Shown: positions 8,881 through 17,623 of the stretch, in pieces
How the letters are laid out: each line of letters opens with the position of its first letter
Position numbering within the stretch: the stretch's first letter is position 1
NCBI RefSeq assembly: GCF_005844425.1
Contig: NZ_SPHL01000011.1
Span: 1 to 40,243 of the forward strand
DNA from: Anaerofustis stercorihominis
GTDB taxonomy: Bacteria; Bacillota; Clostridia; Eubacteriales; Anaerofustaceae
Direction of reading: 5' to 3'
DNA length: 40,243 bases
Made by a program: the position numbers and the translations under genes
Notes under the pieces: model-generated
Seen by the model: only the letters and a program-made list of their open reading frames with translations
Told to the model about the DNA's origin: nothing
Databases searched by the model: none

Positions 8881-10017
8881 ATGGAATTTAGAGATTTAAA
8901 AACTCAATACAGAGTATTGAAAGATGATATAGACAAAGCATGTGAAGAAGTAATGTTAAACTGCAATTTTATAAGTGGAAAACAAGTTGAAGAACTTGAA
9001 AAAGAACTTGCAGAATATGTAGGTGTTAAACATTGTGTAACTTGTGCAAATGGTACAGATGCTCTTTCTCTTGCTTTAATGTCTTGGAATATTGGTAAGG
9101 GAGATGCTGTTTTTGTTCCTGATTTTACTTTCTTTGCTTCAGGTGAAGTAGTATCACATATAGGGGCCACTCCTATATTTGTAGATGTAGATAAAGACAG
9201 CTTTAATATTTGTCCTAAAAAGCTTGAAAAAGCTATTTTAAAAATTAAGGAAGAGGGAAAACTAACTCCTAAAGTTATTGTTGCTGTTGATTTATTTGGA
9301 CTTCCTGCAGATTATAAAGAAATAAGAAAAATAGCTGATAAATATGGTTTATTTATTCTTGAAGACGGAGCACAAGGCTTTGGTGGTGAACAAGATGGTA
9401 AAAAAGCATGTAGTTTTGGGGATATAAGTACAACTTCTTTCTTCCCTGCAAAACCTCTTGGCTGTTACGGAGACGGTGGAGCTGTATTTACTAACGATGA
9501 TAACATTTGTGAACTTTTAAAATCTTATAGAGTACATGGAAAAGGTTCTATGAAATACGATAACGTAAGAATTGGTGTTAATTCAAGATTAGACACAATT
9601 CAGGCTGCAATTTTAAAAATAAAACTTAGAGCATTTAAAGATTATGAATTAAAAGATGTTAATGATGCCTCAAAAAAATATACAAAAGCATTAAAAGATA
9701 TTGTTAAAACTCCTGTAATTAAAGATGGGTTTTATTCAAGTTATGCTCAGTACACTCTTACTTTGGAAAGTAGAGAAATAAGAGAAGGTCTTCAAGCTTT
9801 CTTAAAAGACAATGGTATTCCTACGATGATATATTATCCAAAACCAATGCATGAACAAAAAGCATTTGATTATTTAGATTATAAAGGTGAAGATTTTGAA
9901 AACACAAATATGCTTTGCGATTGTGTTTTATCAATTCCAATGCATCCTTATTTAAAAGATGAAGATATTGATTTTGTTGCAGATAAAATCAAAGAATTTT
10001 TCAGTGGCAGGAAATAA
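8881..10017 (+). CDS. wbpE: UDP-3-keto-GlcNAcA aminotransferase-like enzyme (WbpE; DegT/DnrJ/EryC1 family)
   Basis: PLP aminotransferase of 378 aa, predicted to aminate the 3-keto group made by the WbpB homologue using glutamate. I start at the ATG at 8881, preceded by GAGG at 6 bases; a GTG at 8869 overlaps the previous stop codon and lacks a binding site. The protein then begins MEFRDLKTQYR, as WbpE-type proteins do. Seen: NGTDALSLAL near 57, LEDGAQGFGG with Asp162, and FFPAKPLGCYGDGGA with the Schiff-base Lys191. It is a different branch from the PglE-like aminotransferase at 1094. Together with wbpA, wbpB and wbpD this gives all four activities for UDP-GlcNAc3NAcA. A C2 epimerase (WbpI) was not seen, so the gluco form is expected. 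Confidence 0.88.
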   Translation: MEFRDLKTQYRVLKDDIDKACEEVMLNCNFISGKQVEELEKELAEYVGVKHCVTCANGTDALSLALMSWNIGKGDAVFVPDFTFFASGEVVSHIGATPIFVDVDKDSFNICPKKLEKAILKIKEEGKLTPKVIVAVDLFGLPADYKEIRKIADKYGLFILEDGAQGFGGEQDGKKACSFGDISTTSFFPAKPLGCYGDGGAVFTNDDNICELLKSYRVHGKGSMKYDNVRIGVNSRLDTIQAAILKIKLRAFKDYELKDVNDASKKYTKALKDIVKTPVIKDGFYSSYAQYTLTLESREIREGLQAFLKDNGIPTMIYYPKPMHEQKAFDYLDYKGEDFENTNMLCDCVLSIPMHPYLKDEDIDFVADKIKEFFSGRK

Positions 10018-11157
10018 ATGAAAATTTTATTAATAGGGAATGCAAATTCTTTTTGGATAAAAGAATATGTACAATATGTACTTTTAAATGAGGAAAATGA
10101 TATTTTCATCGTATCAAAACCGGTGACAAATAAGGAATTTAAGTATTTTTATTCAAATAGTTCTGTTCAAATTTTAAATACAGATAAGGGAACATTTTTA
10201 ATTGACTTTATCCCCAAAATCAGAACTCTTGTAAATATGAGAAAAAAAGTAAAAAAAGAGTTCAAAAGAGGAATGTTTGATGTGATTCATATTCATTCTG
10301 TTCCAAGCAATTTTATGATTAAATTCTTAAGTAAGAAAATAATAAAATATGGTAAGAGCCTAATTTGCACATACTGGGGATCTGATTTATTATCAAAAAG
10401 CAAGGAACAGTTAGAAAATGCCATACCTTGCCTTGAAAAAGCTAAGTACATATCTTATTCTTCTGATGGAATGGATAAATATTTCCATGATGTATTTGGA
10501 GATATTTATAATAGTAAAATTCAACGTGCTAAGTTTGGTATATCAATTTATGATGTTATAAACCAAGTAAAAAAAGAAAAAACAAAAGAAGAATGTAAAG
10601 AATTTTTAGGGATAAATAAAAATAAAATAAGTGTTGCAATAGGGTATAATGGTAACAAAAGACAACATCACTTAGATGTAATAAAAGAGATTGCAAAATT
10701 AAATAAAGAAACATTGGATAAAGTATGCTTGATAGTTCAATTAAGTTATGGGCTTTCAAGTGAGGAATATCGACAAGAAATTTTAGATGAATTAAATAAA
10801 ATAGATGTTGAATTTGTTGTAATAGATGATTTCTTGGATAAATTAAAATCAGCAATGTTAAGACTTGCAACTGATATTTTTGTTCATGCACAGGAAAGTG
10901 ATGCATTTTCTGCATCAATACAAGAATGTGTATATGGAGGAAGTATTCTTATAAATCCATCTTGGATAATGTATAAAGAATTTGATAATGTTGGAATAGA
11001 TTATTTAACATATAATTCTTATAAACAAATAGGAGAATATATAAATAATATTATTGAGGGGAAAGTTGATATAGACAATTCTGATAAAGTCAATCTTTTA
11101 TATGATAAATATTCATGGCAAGCAGTAAAAGAAGATTGGTTAAAGTTATATAGTTAA
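10018..11157 (+). CDS. Glycosyltransferase-like protein, GT-B fold
   Basis: Predicted glycosyltransferase of 379 aa, less typical than the other two. Seen: N-terminal MKILLIGNANSFWIKEYVQYV typical of GT-B proteins, DVIHIHSVPSNF near 90, CTYWGSDLLS near 118 (the YWGSD segment occurs in a glycosyltransferase subgroup), ISYSSDGMDKYF near 145, and a C-terminal half with IFVHAQESDAFSASIQE near 288, which holds the acidic donor-site region. The ATG follows the preceding TAA directly, with AGG a few bases upstream. Donor and linkage are unknown. It is probably the last of three transferases elongating the repeat before the Wzy and Wzx genes. Confidence 0.7.
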   Translation: MKILLIGNANSFWIKEYVQYVLLNEENDIFIVSKPVTNKEFKYFYSNSSVQILNTDKGTFLIDFIPKIRTLVNMRKKVKKEFKRGMFDVIHIHSVPSNFMIKFLSKKIIKYGKSLICTYWGSDLLSKSKEQLENAIPCLEKAKYISYSSDGMDKYFHDVFGDIYNSKIQRAKFGISIYDVINQVKKEKTKEECKEFLGINKNKISVAIGYNGNKRQHHLDVIKEIAKLNKETLDKVCLIVQLSYGLSSEEYRQEILDELNKIDVEFVVIDDFLDKLKSAMLRLATDIFVHAQESDAFSASIQECVYGGSILINPSWIMYKEFDNVGIDYLTYNSYKQIGEYINNIIEGKVDIDNSDKVNLLYDKYSWQAVKEDWLKLYS

Positions 11158-11174
11158 TACATTGGAGTAAAGTT

Positions 11175-12539
11175 ATGAATAACCTTTTAATTAACGTTAT
11201 TAATAAAATAAGTAATTGGAATCAAAGAGTATCAAATGAGAATAAAGCTAAAATACTTGTTTTTAGCTTTTTCTTATTATTTGTCAATATGATGCTTTCT
11301 ACATCGGGTGTATATAAAGGCAGTACATCAATAGCAGCATTTATAGGTGTAGTTATTACTTTTGTAATAATGTGCTTAAGTATACATAAAATAGATAAAA
11401 TTGAATTTAACAAAGCAGTAATGATTTTATACTATATAGTTGGACTTTGTTTTCTAATGTCAGCAATTTTGCATAAAGTTGTTGCTTTTGTTTTGCTTGC
11501 ATTGATACTTTTGTTTTTATTTCCTGTTTTTTACATAATTTTTAATGCAAAGAAAAACTATAATGAATTTTTAATCTTACTTTCAAAAGGGGCAAAGTAT
11601 AGTTATATTTTAATGATAATTGTTTCAATTATTATTTCTCCATTATCAGATGGACAGTATGCATCTTTTTTAGGTAATCCAAATGGTCTGGGAGCTTTTG
11701 TTTCTGTGATATTTGCTTCTTTGCTTTACTTATATGAAGTACAAGAAGGAAAAAAGAATAAAATAATAAATATGTTTTTAATAGGAAGTATATTTGCTTT
11801 TACAATATTCACTAAATCAAGAACGACTTATTTATGTTTGGGATTTTCATTTATTGTATATTTAATATATTTGTTTATAAACAAAAGATATACAATAAAA
11901 AATATAATAATGAAAATATTAAAGATTTTTATTTCTGCTGTTTTAGGCACAGTAATAATATTTGTTTGTCTAACATATGTAAATGGATTTATTTTAAAAA
12001 TGGAAGAAAATATCCTTGGCTCATCCTTTAAGGTTGTGTTTGATCCTCATAGCAGTTATAACGAAATTACAGATTTGGGAAGTCAAATTTCCAGTGCTGC
12101 CGATAGAGGAAAAAAAGGAATAGGAAACAGCGATTCTTTGTCTTCAGGAAGAGCTGAAATATGGAGAACTTATCTAAATGATTTAAATATTACAGGTCAT
12201 AATGCAGATAAACTTAAAGTTTTGTATCAAGGTGGGTATATAGAAGCAAATGCACATAATACATATTTGCAAATAGCACATAGCGCAGGTATAATAGCAG
12301 GAATAAGCTTTATTGTCTTAAATTTAATGTTTGCATACTATCTACTCAGAATTCTTTTTAAGGGAATAAAAGAAAGATATTTAGATGAAAAATATTTATT
12401 TTTAGGTGGTATGTTAATAAGCTGTGAGATAACAATGGTTTTATCGTCAGTATATTATCCATATATAAGTGCAGTTTCGTTGTTTTATTATTTTATAATA
12501 GGGTATTTGTTTAACAAAAAGAAATATTTAGATATTTAA
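11175..12539 (+). CDS. O-antigen ligase/polymerase-like membrane protein (Wzy type)
   Basis: Polytopic membrane protein of 454 aa with roughly ten to twelve hydrophobic helices, belonging to the Wzy_C/O-antigen ligase superfamily. Seen: an FTKSRTTYLCLGF segment near 212 matching the family's SRT/SRS motif, a large extracytoplasmic loop (about 280-365) with SGRAEIWRTYLNDL near 326, and NAHNTYLQIAHSAGI near 358 with the conserved His before the next helix. It should polymerise undecaprenyl-linked repeats, or ligate the glycan to an acceptor, outside the membrane. GGAG lies 7 bases before the ATG. It is the second such protein in the operon, after the partial one at the window start. Confidence 0.82.
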   Translation: MNNLLINVINKISNWNQRVSNENKAKILVFSFFLLFVNMMLSTSGVYKGSTSIAAFIGVVITFVIMCLSIHKIDKIEFNKAVMILYYIVGLCFLMSAILHKVVAFVLLALILLFLFPVFYIIFNAKKNYNEFLILLSKGAKYSYILMIIVSIIISPLSDGQYASFLGNPNGLGAFVSVIFASLLYLYEVQEGKKNKIINMFLIGSIFAFTIFTKSRTTYLCLGFSFIVYLIYLFINKRYTIKNIIMKILKIFISAVLGTVIIFVCLTYVNGFILKMEENILGSSFKVVFDPHSSYNEITDLGSQISSAADRGKKGIGNSDSLSSGRAEIWRTYLNDLNITGHNADKLKVLYQGGYIEANAHNTYLQIAHSAGIIAGISFIVLNLMFAYYLLRILFKGIKERYLDEKYLFLGGMLISCEITMVLSSVYYPYISAVSLFYYFIIGYLFNKKKYLDI

Positions 12540-12573
12540 TTGAAATAATGTATAAAGTAAATTGGAGAGTAAT

Positions 12574-14028
12574 ATGAGTCAAAAAATATCTTCAGGGAAT
12601 GTTGTGATAAATCTAATATGGAAGTTTATGGAGCGTATCAGTGTACAAGCCATTAATTTAATTATTCAAATTCTTCTTTCAAGAAAACTTTTTCCGGAAG
12701 ATTTTGCGGCAGTGGCTATTATTACTGTATTTATAAACATTGCTACAATATTTGTTCAAAGCGGTTTTGGAACGGCTTTAATTCAAAAAGCGGAAATAGA
12801 TGAAATTGACAGTTCTTCTATATTTTATTTTAGCATCACCGCTTCAATAGTATTATATGTTGTGTTATATTTTATTTCACCCCTTGTTTCTGCTTATTAT
12901 AATATTGAAATTTTAAAATATCTTCTTAGAGCGGAAGGAATAATACTTGTATTTGGGGCATTCAATACAGTACAACAGGCAATTATGGCAAGAAATCTTG
13001 AATTTAGAAAAAACTTCAGAGCAAGTTTACTTGGTTGTATTTCTGCCGGGATTTCAGGCGTAGCTCTTGCATATGCGGGAGCGGGGATTTGGGCCCTTGC
13101 AATATCAACAATAGTTAATAATTTTGTTTTGACGGTTGTATTGTGGTTTAGCGTAAAATGGAGACCAAAGCTCGTTTTTTCTGCAAAAAGAGTAAAAACA
13201 TTATTTTCATTTAGCTGGAAACTTGTTTGTTCATCTCTTGTAAGCACCTTTTATACAAATATCAGAACCTTAATAATAGGTAAGGCTTTTAATCAAAAAA
13301 CACTTGGGTATTACAATAGGGGGGACATGCTTGGTTCAAGTCTTATGAACGGACTTACAGGTGCAATTTCATCAGTAATGTTGCCTGTTCTTTCAACAAA
13401 GCAGGATAGGGTAGATGAACTTAAGAAAATGCTTAGAAGAACAATGTCTATAAACTGTTTTGTTATTTTTCCTGTTATGTTTGGTCTTGTTGCTGTTTCT
13501 AAACCTTTAATAGTAATTTTATTTACGGGAAAATGGCTTCCTGCTGTTCCTTTCATGAGGATAGTTTGTATAGCCTATGCTTTTTATCCAATGCATTCTG
13601 CAAATCTACAAGCTATTAACGCAATAGGAAGAAGTGATGTTTCTTTAAAGCTTGAAGTTATAAAGAGAGTTATGGGGCTATGTTTAATAGGACTTAGTTT
13701 CCCGTTTGGTGTTTATGCAATTGTTGGAAGTGAAATAGTATTTTCATTGCTTGCAACAGTTGTAAACGGATTTCCGAATAAAAAACTTATTAACTATTCA
13801 ATAAAAGAACAATGGAGAGATATTTTCCCATATTTATTGGTGTCAATAGTAATGTGCGTTATTGTATATGGTATAAGTCTTGTTTTAAGCGTAAATAATA
13901 TTATTTTGTTATTAATTCAAATATTATCCGGTATATGTATTTATGTTTTAGGATGCCATTTATTAAAACTTGAAGCATATGCATATATGGTTGGTAAAAT
14001 AAAGGGATTTATAAGAAAAAGAAAATAA
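12574..14028 (+). CDS. wzx: Wzx-type polysaccharide flippase (MOP/PST superfamily)
   Basis: Integral membrane flippase of 484 aa that would move undecaprenyl-linked repeat units across the membrane. I start at the ATG at 12574 because GGAG is 6 bases before it; a TTG at 12562 is in frame but unsupported. Seen: about 12-14 hydrophobic helices and the opening pattern VVINLIWKFMERISVQ with LLSRKLFPEDFAAVAI typical of the WzxC/TuaB-like subgroup, also NRGDMLGSS near 248 and FTGKWLPAVPFMRI near 320, both usual in that subgroup. It is the last gene of the glycan operon and is followed directly by an intrinsic terminator. Confidence 0.88.
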   Translation: MSQKISSGNVVINLIWKFMERISVQAINLIIQILLSRKLFPEDFAAVAIITVFINIATIFVQSGFGTALIQKAEIDEIDSSSIFYFSITASIVLYVVLYFISPLVSAYYNIEILKYLLRAEGIILVFGAFNTVQQAIMARNLEFRKNFRASLLGCISAGISGVALAYAGAGIWALAISTIVNNFVLTVVLWFSVKWRPKLVFSAKRVKTLFSFSWKLVCSSLVSTFYTNIRTLIIGKAFNQKTLGYYNRGDMLGSSLMNGLTGAISSVMLPVLSTKQDRVDELKKMLRRTMSINCFVIFPVMFGLVAVSKPLIVILFTGKWLPAVPFMRIVCIAYAFYPMHSANLQAINAIGRSDVSLKLEVIKRVMGLCLIGLSFPFGVYAIVGSEIVFSLLATVVNGFPNKKLINYSIKEQWRDIFPYLLVSIVMCVIVYGISLVLSVNNIILLLIQILSGICIYVLGCHLLKLEAYAYMVGKIKGFIRKRK

Positions 14029-14060
14029 AGCAAGGATTTATTTTTCCTTGCTTTTTTTAT
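14027..14060 (+). terminator. Bidirectional intrinsic terminator after the glycan operon
   Basis: Stem AAAGCAAGGA (14027-14036) pairs perfectly with TCCTTGCTTT (14045-14054) around an 8-base loop, and a T run follows on the plus strand. The tepA stop codon on the minus strand lies in the loop, so the hairpin probably serves both convergent units. Confidence 0.85.
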
Positions 14061-14775
14061 TTTTTCCTGTATGCTCATATTCTTTAATTAATTCAAGCAG
14101 TTTATTTCTCGCATCTTTAAGAGATCCTACTTCATCAATAAGTCCAATTTTAACTGCGTCTTCACCCACTAAAACAGAACCCATATCGTTTACCAGCTCA
14201 TCTGTATTTAACATTATTTTTGTAAAAACATCTTTATCTACATTTGAATGTTCTATTACAAAGTCTGTTATTCTTTCCTGCATTTTCTGGAAATATAAGA
14301 AACTTTGCAAAACTCCTATTACAAGCCCTGTTGTTCTTATAGGGTGTATCATCATGGTTGCAGAAGGTGTAATAAAAGAATAGTTACCGCTTACGGCTAA
14401 TGGGACACCAATGCTGTGACTTCCTCCAAGCACCAATGTTACGCAAGGTTTACTCATTCCGGAGATTAATTCTGATATTGCAAGCCCCGCTTCTACATCT
14501 CCTCCCATTGTATTTAAAATAAGAAGAACTCCTTTTATTTCTTCTTTTTCTTCAACATCCATAATCATCGGAATAATATGTTCGTATTTTGTTGATTTTT
14601 TTGGAGAAGAAGCTTCAACATGCCCTTCAATTTCTCCGATTATCGTTATAGTTTGAATTCCGCTTGAATAAAAGTCATTTGTTTGTCCAAGCTCTTTTAA
14701 CTTGTTTATGGTTTCCTCATCAAAATTTTCTTCATGAGACATATCAAACTCTATTTCATTATTTATTTTTTTCAT
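14038..14775 (-). CDS. tepA: TepA-like ClpP-family serine protease
   Basis: ClpP-fold peptidase of 245 aa, related to Bacillus TepA/YmfB (translocation-enhancing protein), an unconventional cytoplasmic ClpP relative. Seen: LLILNTMGGDVEAGLAI near 84-100, the oxyanion Gly-Gly region of the fold; GGSHSIGVPLA, where alignment to ClpP puts the nucleophile at Ser121; MMIHPIRTTG with the active-site His144; and VGEDAVKIGLIDEVGS near the C terminus, the usual ClpP ending. AAGGAT precedes the ATG. In Bacillus the order dapG-dapA-ymfA-tepA is known; here tepA follows the aspartate kinase directly, a shortened version of that layout. The native substrates are not known. Confidence 0.85.
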   Translation of the reverse strand: MKKINNEIEFDMSHEENFDEETINKLKELGQTNDFYSSGIQTITIIGEIEGHVEASSPKKSTKYEHIIPMIMDVEEKEEIKGVLLILNTMGGDVEAGLAISELISGMSKPCVTLVLGGSHSIGVPLAVSGNYSFITPSATMMIHPIRTTGLVIGVLQSFLYFQKMQERITDFVIEHSNVDKDVFTKIMLNTDELVNDMGSVLVGEDAVKIGLIDEVGSLKDARNKLLELIKEYEHTGKNKKSKEK

Positions 14776-14872
14776 TTTCTATCCTTTCAAAAGTAATAAA
14801 ATAAGAAGGAACTTTGTTCTGTTTTATTTTGTCTGTTAATGAAAAAAATATGTGTTATATTTTGCATAAAAT

Positions 14873-14902
14873 AAAAAAAGAACGGGTAACCGTTCTTTTT
14901 TT
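14873..14902 (-). terminator. Intrinsic terminator of the aspartate kinase unit
   Basis: GAACGG (14880-14885) pairs with CCGTTC (14890-14895) around GTAA, and the stem is extended by an A run at 14873-14879 facing T at 14896-14902. Read on the minus strand it ends in a T run directly after the aspartate kinase stop codon. This separates the kinase from tepA. Confidence 0.85.
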
Positions 14903-14903
14903 A

Positions 14904-16094
14904 CTATTTAATAAGGTTTGTATGTAATACGTTAACCGCATCTTTTGCTTGTTTTGTATCAACAAGTACTGATACTGTTGTACTTGAGTCAGAAGATTGA
15001 TGAACAAAAATATTGTTTGAGTATAAAGCTGCAATTATTTTTGCAACAACTCCCGGAACACCTTTCATTCTTCCCATAATTGTTATTTTTGTAAATCCTT
15101 CTGTTATTGTATATTCAAGACCTAATTTTGTCATTACTCTATCAACTATATGTTGTTTATCTGTATCAATTATAAATGTTTTTCTGTCAGGGAAAATATT
15201 TATCATATCAATAGAAACTTCTTGATCTGCAAGAACTTCGAATAATTTATCTTCTTTCTTAATATCTGTAAATTTAATATCAACTTGGCTACAACCATCC
15301 ATTGAAGTAACTGCAGAGAAATGTTTGTCACTGAAAATATCTTGTGGAGTATCTTCGATTCTTGTTCCACCATAATATCTTCCTTTTTGTGTATTTAAAA
15401 TTGCAATAGGAACATCTGCTTTCATTGCATATTCTACTGCTCTTGGGTGAATAACCTTTGCACCATATTCTGCAAGTTGGAATACTTCATCGTAGTCTAC
15501 TGTTTCAATTAATTCTGCATTTTCAACAACTCTTGGGTCTGCTGTCATTACACCGTCAACATCTGTATAAATTTCAACAAGTTCAGCATTTAAAGCTGCA
15601 CCAAGCGCTGTTGCTGTAATATCACTTCCGCCTCTTCCAAGAGTTAGGATTTGTCCGTTTTTGCTCATTCCTTGGAATCCTGCAACAACAGGAACGATAT
15701 CTTGATTTAGAAGTTCTAATAATCTGCTTGTATCTATTTTTACTATTTTTCCATCACCATAATTTTCGTTTGTAACAATACCAGCTTGTCCACCTGTAAG
15801 AGCTCTTGCGTTTATTCCTTTTGCTCTTATTTCTTCACTTACAACAACTGTTGTAATAATTTCACCGCAGCTTGCAAGTAAATCTTTGTTTCTTAAGTTA
15901 GCATTTTTTGTATCGGGAAGTAAACTTAAAAGAGAATCTGTGGCGTATGGTTCAGGTTTTCTTCCCATAGCCGAAACTACAATAATAGGTTTAAGTCCAT
16001 CATCGATTGCATCGATCATGTTTTTTATAATCATACTTCTTGATTTTGCTGTATTTACACTTGTTCCACCATATTTTTGCACAATAATTTTCAT
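14904..16094 (-). CDS. dapG: Aspartate kinase (DapG-like)
   Basis: Monofunctional aspartokinase, 396 aa, catalysing ATP-dependent phosphorylation of aspartate, the first step towards diaminopimelate, lysine, threonine and methionine. Seen: VQKYGGTSV at 5-13 (nucleotide and aspartate site), VVSAMGRKPEPYATDSLL at 39-56, closer to Bacillus DapG than to LysC, GRGGSDITATALGAAL near 154, TDVDGVMTADPRVV near 178, and two ACT domains in the last about 130 residues (for example TIMGRMKGVPGVVAKI) for allosteric control. Only 19 bases separate it from the upstream YmxH-like gene, so there is no space for a lysine riboswitch in front of it. It shares the ymxH-dapG-tepA order of endospore formers, without asd and dapA. 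Confidence 0.92.
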   Translation of the reverse strand: MKIIVQKYGGTSVNTAKSRSMIIKNMIDAIDDGLKPIIVVSAMGRKPEPYATDSLLSLLPDTKNANLRNKDLLASCGEIITTVVVSEEIRAKGINARALTGGQAGIVTNENYGDGKIVKIDTSRLLELLNQDIVPVVAGFQGMSKNGQILTLGRGGSDITATALGAALNAELVEIYTDVDGVMTADPRVVENAELIETVDYDEVFQLAEYGAKVIHPRAVEYAMKADVPIAILNTQKGRYYGGTRIEDTPQDIFSDKHFSAVTSMDGCSQVDIKFTDIKKEDKLFEVLADQEVSIDMINIFPDRKTFIIDTDKQHIVDRVMTKLGLEYTITEGFTKITIMGRMKGVPGVVAKIIAALYSNNIFVHQSSDSSTTVSVLVDTKQAKDAVNVLHTNLIK

Positions 16095-16113
16095 GTTTTA
16101 AACCTCTGTATAC

Positions 16114-16353
16114 TTAATTTTTTATATCTACCATTATTGTATCCATTCCAATTTTTACAATGTTTTCCCAAGCTATTGCACGGTATTGTACTTCACCTGA
16201 AAAGAAGGTTCTGACCTTTCCTTGTGGAATTAATACTGCTTCTATTTTACCTTCTTTTTCATTAATTTTCAAGTCGCAATTGCCTAAAACCCCCATTTTT
16301 TCACCGTTATTTATATTTACAATTATTCTATCCTTTAAATCAGACAAATTCAT
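16114..16353 (-). CDS. ymxH: YlmC/YmxH family PRC-barrel protein
   Basis: Small protein of 79 aa of the YlmC/YmxH family, a PRC-barrel domain found mostly in endospore-forming Bacillota; its biochemical role is not established. I choose the ATG at 16353 (MNLSDLKDR), which has AGGTG 7 bases upstream; the in-frame GTG at 16362 is part of that region. Seen: the family opening LSDLKDRIIVNINNGEKMG, then IEAVLIPQG and AIAWENIVKIGMDTIMVD near the C terminus, a typical PRC-barrel ending. It lies 19 bases before the aspartate kinase gene and is probably cotranscribed with it. Confidence 0.83.
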   Translation of the reverse strand: MNLSDLKDRIIVNINNGEKMGVLGNCDLKINEKEGKIEAVLIPQGKVRTFFSGEVQYRAIAWENIVKIGMDTIMVDIKN

Positions 16354-16443
16354 ATGTTTCACCTCTTTTAAGTATATGAAAATATCTATGGAATATTAAT
16401 GAAACTTTATGTAAATATATAGTTTTATGTATATTATATTTTC

Positions 16444-16472
16444 TTGAAATTGTTTGCATTTGTATATATAAT
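16444..16472 (+). promoter_or_regulatory. Sigma-A promoter of the 16508 membrane protein gene
   Basis: TTGAAA (16444-16449), a 17-base spacer, then TATAAT (16467-16472). The predicted start site is near 16479, giving a short leader of about 29 bases with AAAGGA before the gene. Confidence 0.8.
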
Positions 16473-16507
16473 TAAATTAAGATAAAGTATGAAAGGATGT
16501 GAGGGAA

Positions 16508-17623
16508 ATGCTAGATGCAGAACAAAAAAAATTGGTAAAAAAATACTGCCTTTATCCAAGTCTTTCATTAACATTTTTAATTGTTTGTTTAACAATTGGA
16601 ATTCTTTGGTTAATTTTAAACATGCTTGGAGATTTGGTTTTTAATTCTACTACAGTTTATACTATAGGTATTTGGGTGTATATTGGTATTGTATTGGTTT
16701 ATTTGATACTTTTTGTTTATTGTTTTTTATGTACAAAGCTTGGAATGAGAAAAGAAAAGTGGACTAAAATTGTAGAGTATGCAGATGTTAGATTATCAAA
16801 TAAAGATTATTCAAAAAGTATAAGCGCTCTTTTAGGTGCAAGAGGAGTTTCAACTTTACTTGATTTATCTGATAATCAGAGTTTAAAAAACGCTTCTGAT
16901 GCTTTAGATGTTGCTTCTGCCATAGGTAGTGTTGCAATGGTTGCTTCAATGACAAATGAATTAAGTTCTAATGCAAAAACAGTCGCAAGAGTTTTTGATG
17001 TTGAAATTCCTAAAGCAAGAAAATACGTTTTATCAATAGTATTTATTCCGATTATTTTGTTGGTAGCTACATATATTCCTCATTTTATTTTTTCCGCAAA
17101 TAATGCAAATAATCAAACTCTGCTTGCATCAAAATCTGTATATGCATTACAACGCTCATTTGAAACAGATTGCGTGAATGTAAGAATTGATGATCCTCTT
17201 GAAAAATATAATTCTCATGGATATGATGTTGCGGGATATTTATATGATTATGATGAAGAGTATAATTCAAATATAAATGTAAGTGTAAATAATGAAGGAT
17301 TAATAGAAGAGATAACTTACAGTATTGATATTGATATAAATAAAAGCAAAGAAGAAAATTTAGAAAAAGCTAAATTAGATATTTTAAAATTAAATGTAAT
17401 GTTAAATGATGCAAATGTAAAAGCATTGTTTAATGAACTTCTTGAAGAGTATGAACTACCTAAAGAATTTTGTGATAAATTTATGGAAGGTTCATATTAC
17501 GAAAAAATAAATTATAGCGTTAATGAAAATGTTGATATAGATTACTTTACAGAAACTAGGGAAGATTATGATGAGTATAGTTCATCTTATATTTATTTCA
17601 CAATAGAAGCAGCTGAAAAATAA
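16508..17623 (+). CDS. Membrane protein of unknown function with extracytoplasmic C-terminal domain
   Basis: I do not recognise this protein. From the ATG at 16508 it has 371 aa (AAAGGA lies 10 bases upstream; a GTG at 16499 is the alternative). Seen: two hydrophobic helices near residues 19-41 and 51-76, a polar stretch of about 95 residues that is rich in Ser, Ala and Leu (SISALLGARGVSTLLDLSDN), a third helix near 174-196, and then about 175 acidic, Asp/Glu/Asn/Tyr-rich residues. With three helices the long C-terminal part would sit on the opposite side from the N terminus, probably outside the cell. No catalytic motif or lipobox is visible. It is a single-gene unit with its own strong promoter and terminator, next to dut. 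Monocistronic expression suggests a stand-alone role. Confidence 0.75.
   Translation: MLDAEQKKLVKKYCLYPSLSLTFLIVCLTIGILWLILNMLGDLVFNSTTVYTIGIWVYIGIVLVYLILFVYCFLCTKLGMRKEKWTKIVEYADVRLSNKDYSKSISALLGARGVSTLLDLSDNQSLKNASDALDVASAIGSVAMVASMTNELSSNAKTVARVFDVEIPKARKYVLSIVFIPIILLVATYIPHFIFSANNANNQTLLASKSVYALQRSFETDCVNVRIDDPLEKYNSHGYDVAGYLYDYDEEYNSNINVSVNNEGLIEEITYSIDIDINKSKEENLEKAKLDILKLNVMLNDANVKALFNELLEEYELPKEFCDKFMEGSYYEKINYSVNENVDIDYFTETREDYDEYSSSYIYFTIEAAEK

Noticed and set aside
14800-14826. GAAC-TTT-GTTC near the tepA upstream region as a second LexA site
   Set aside because: The spacing is 3 rather than 4 bases and it does not overlap a recognisable promoter.
16095-16507. Lysine riboswitch controlling the aspartate kinase
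   Set aside because: Only 19 bases precede the kinase gene and about 145 bases precede the ymxH gene, and nothing resembling the conserved L-box core was seen there.
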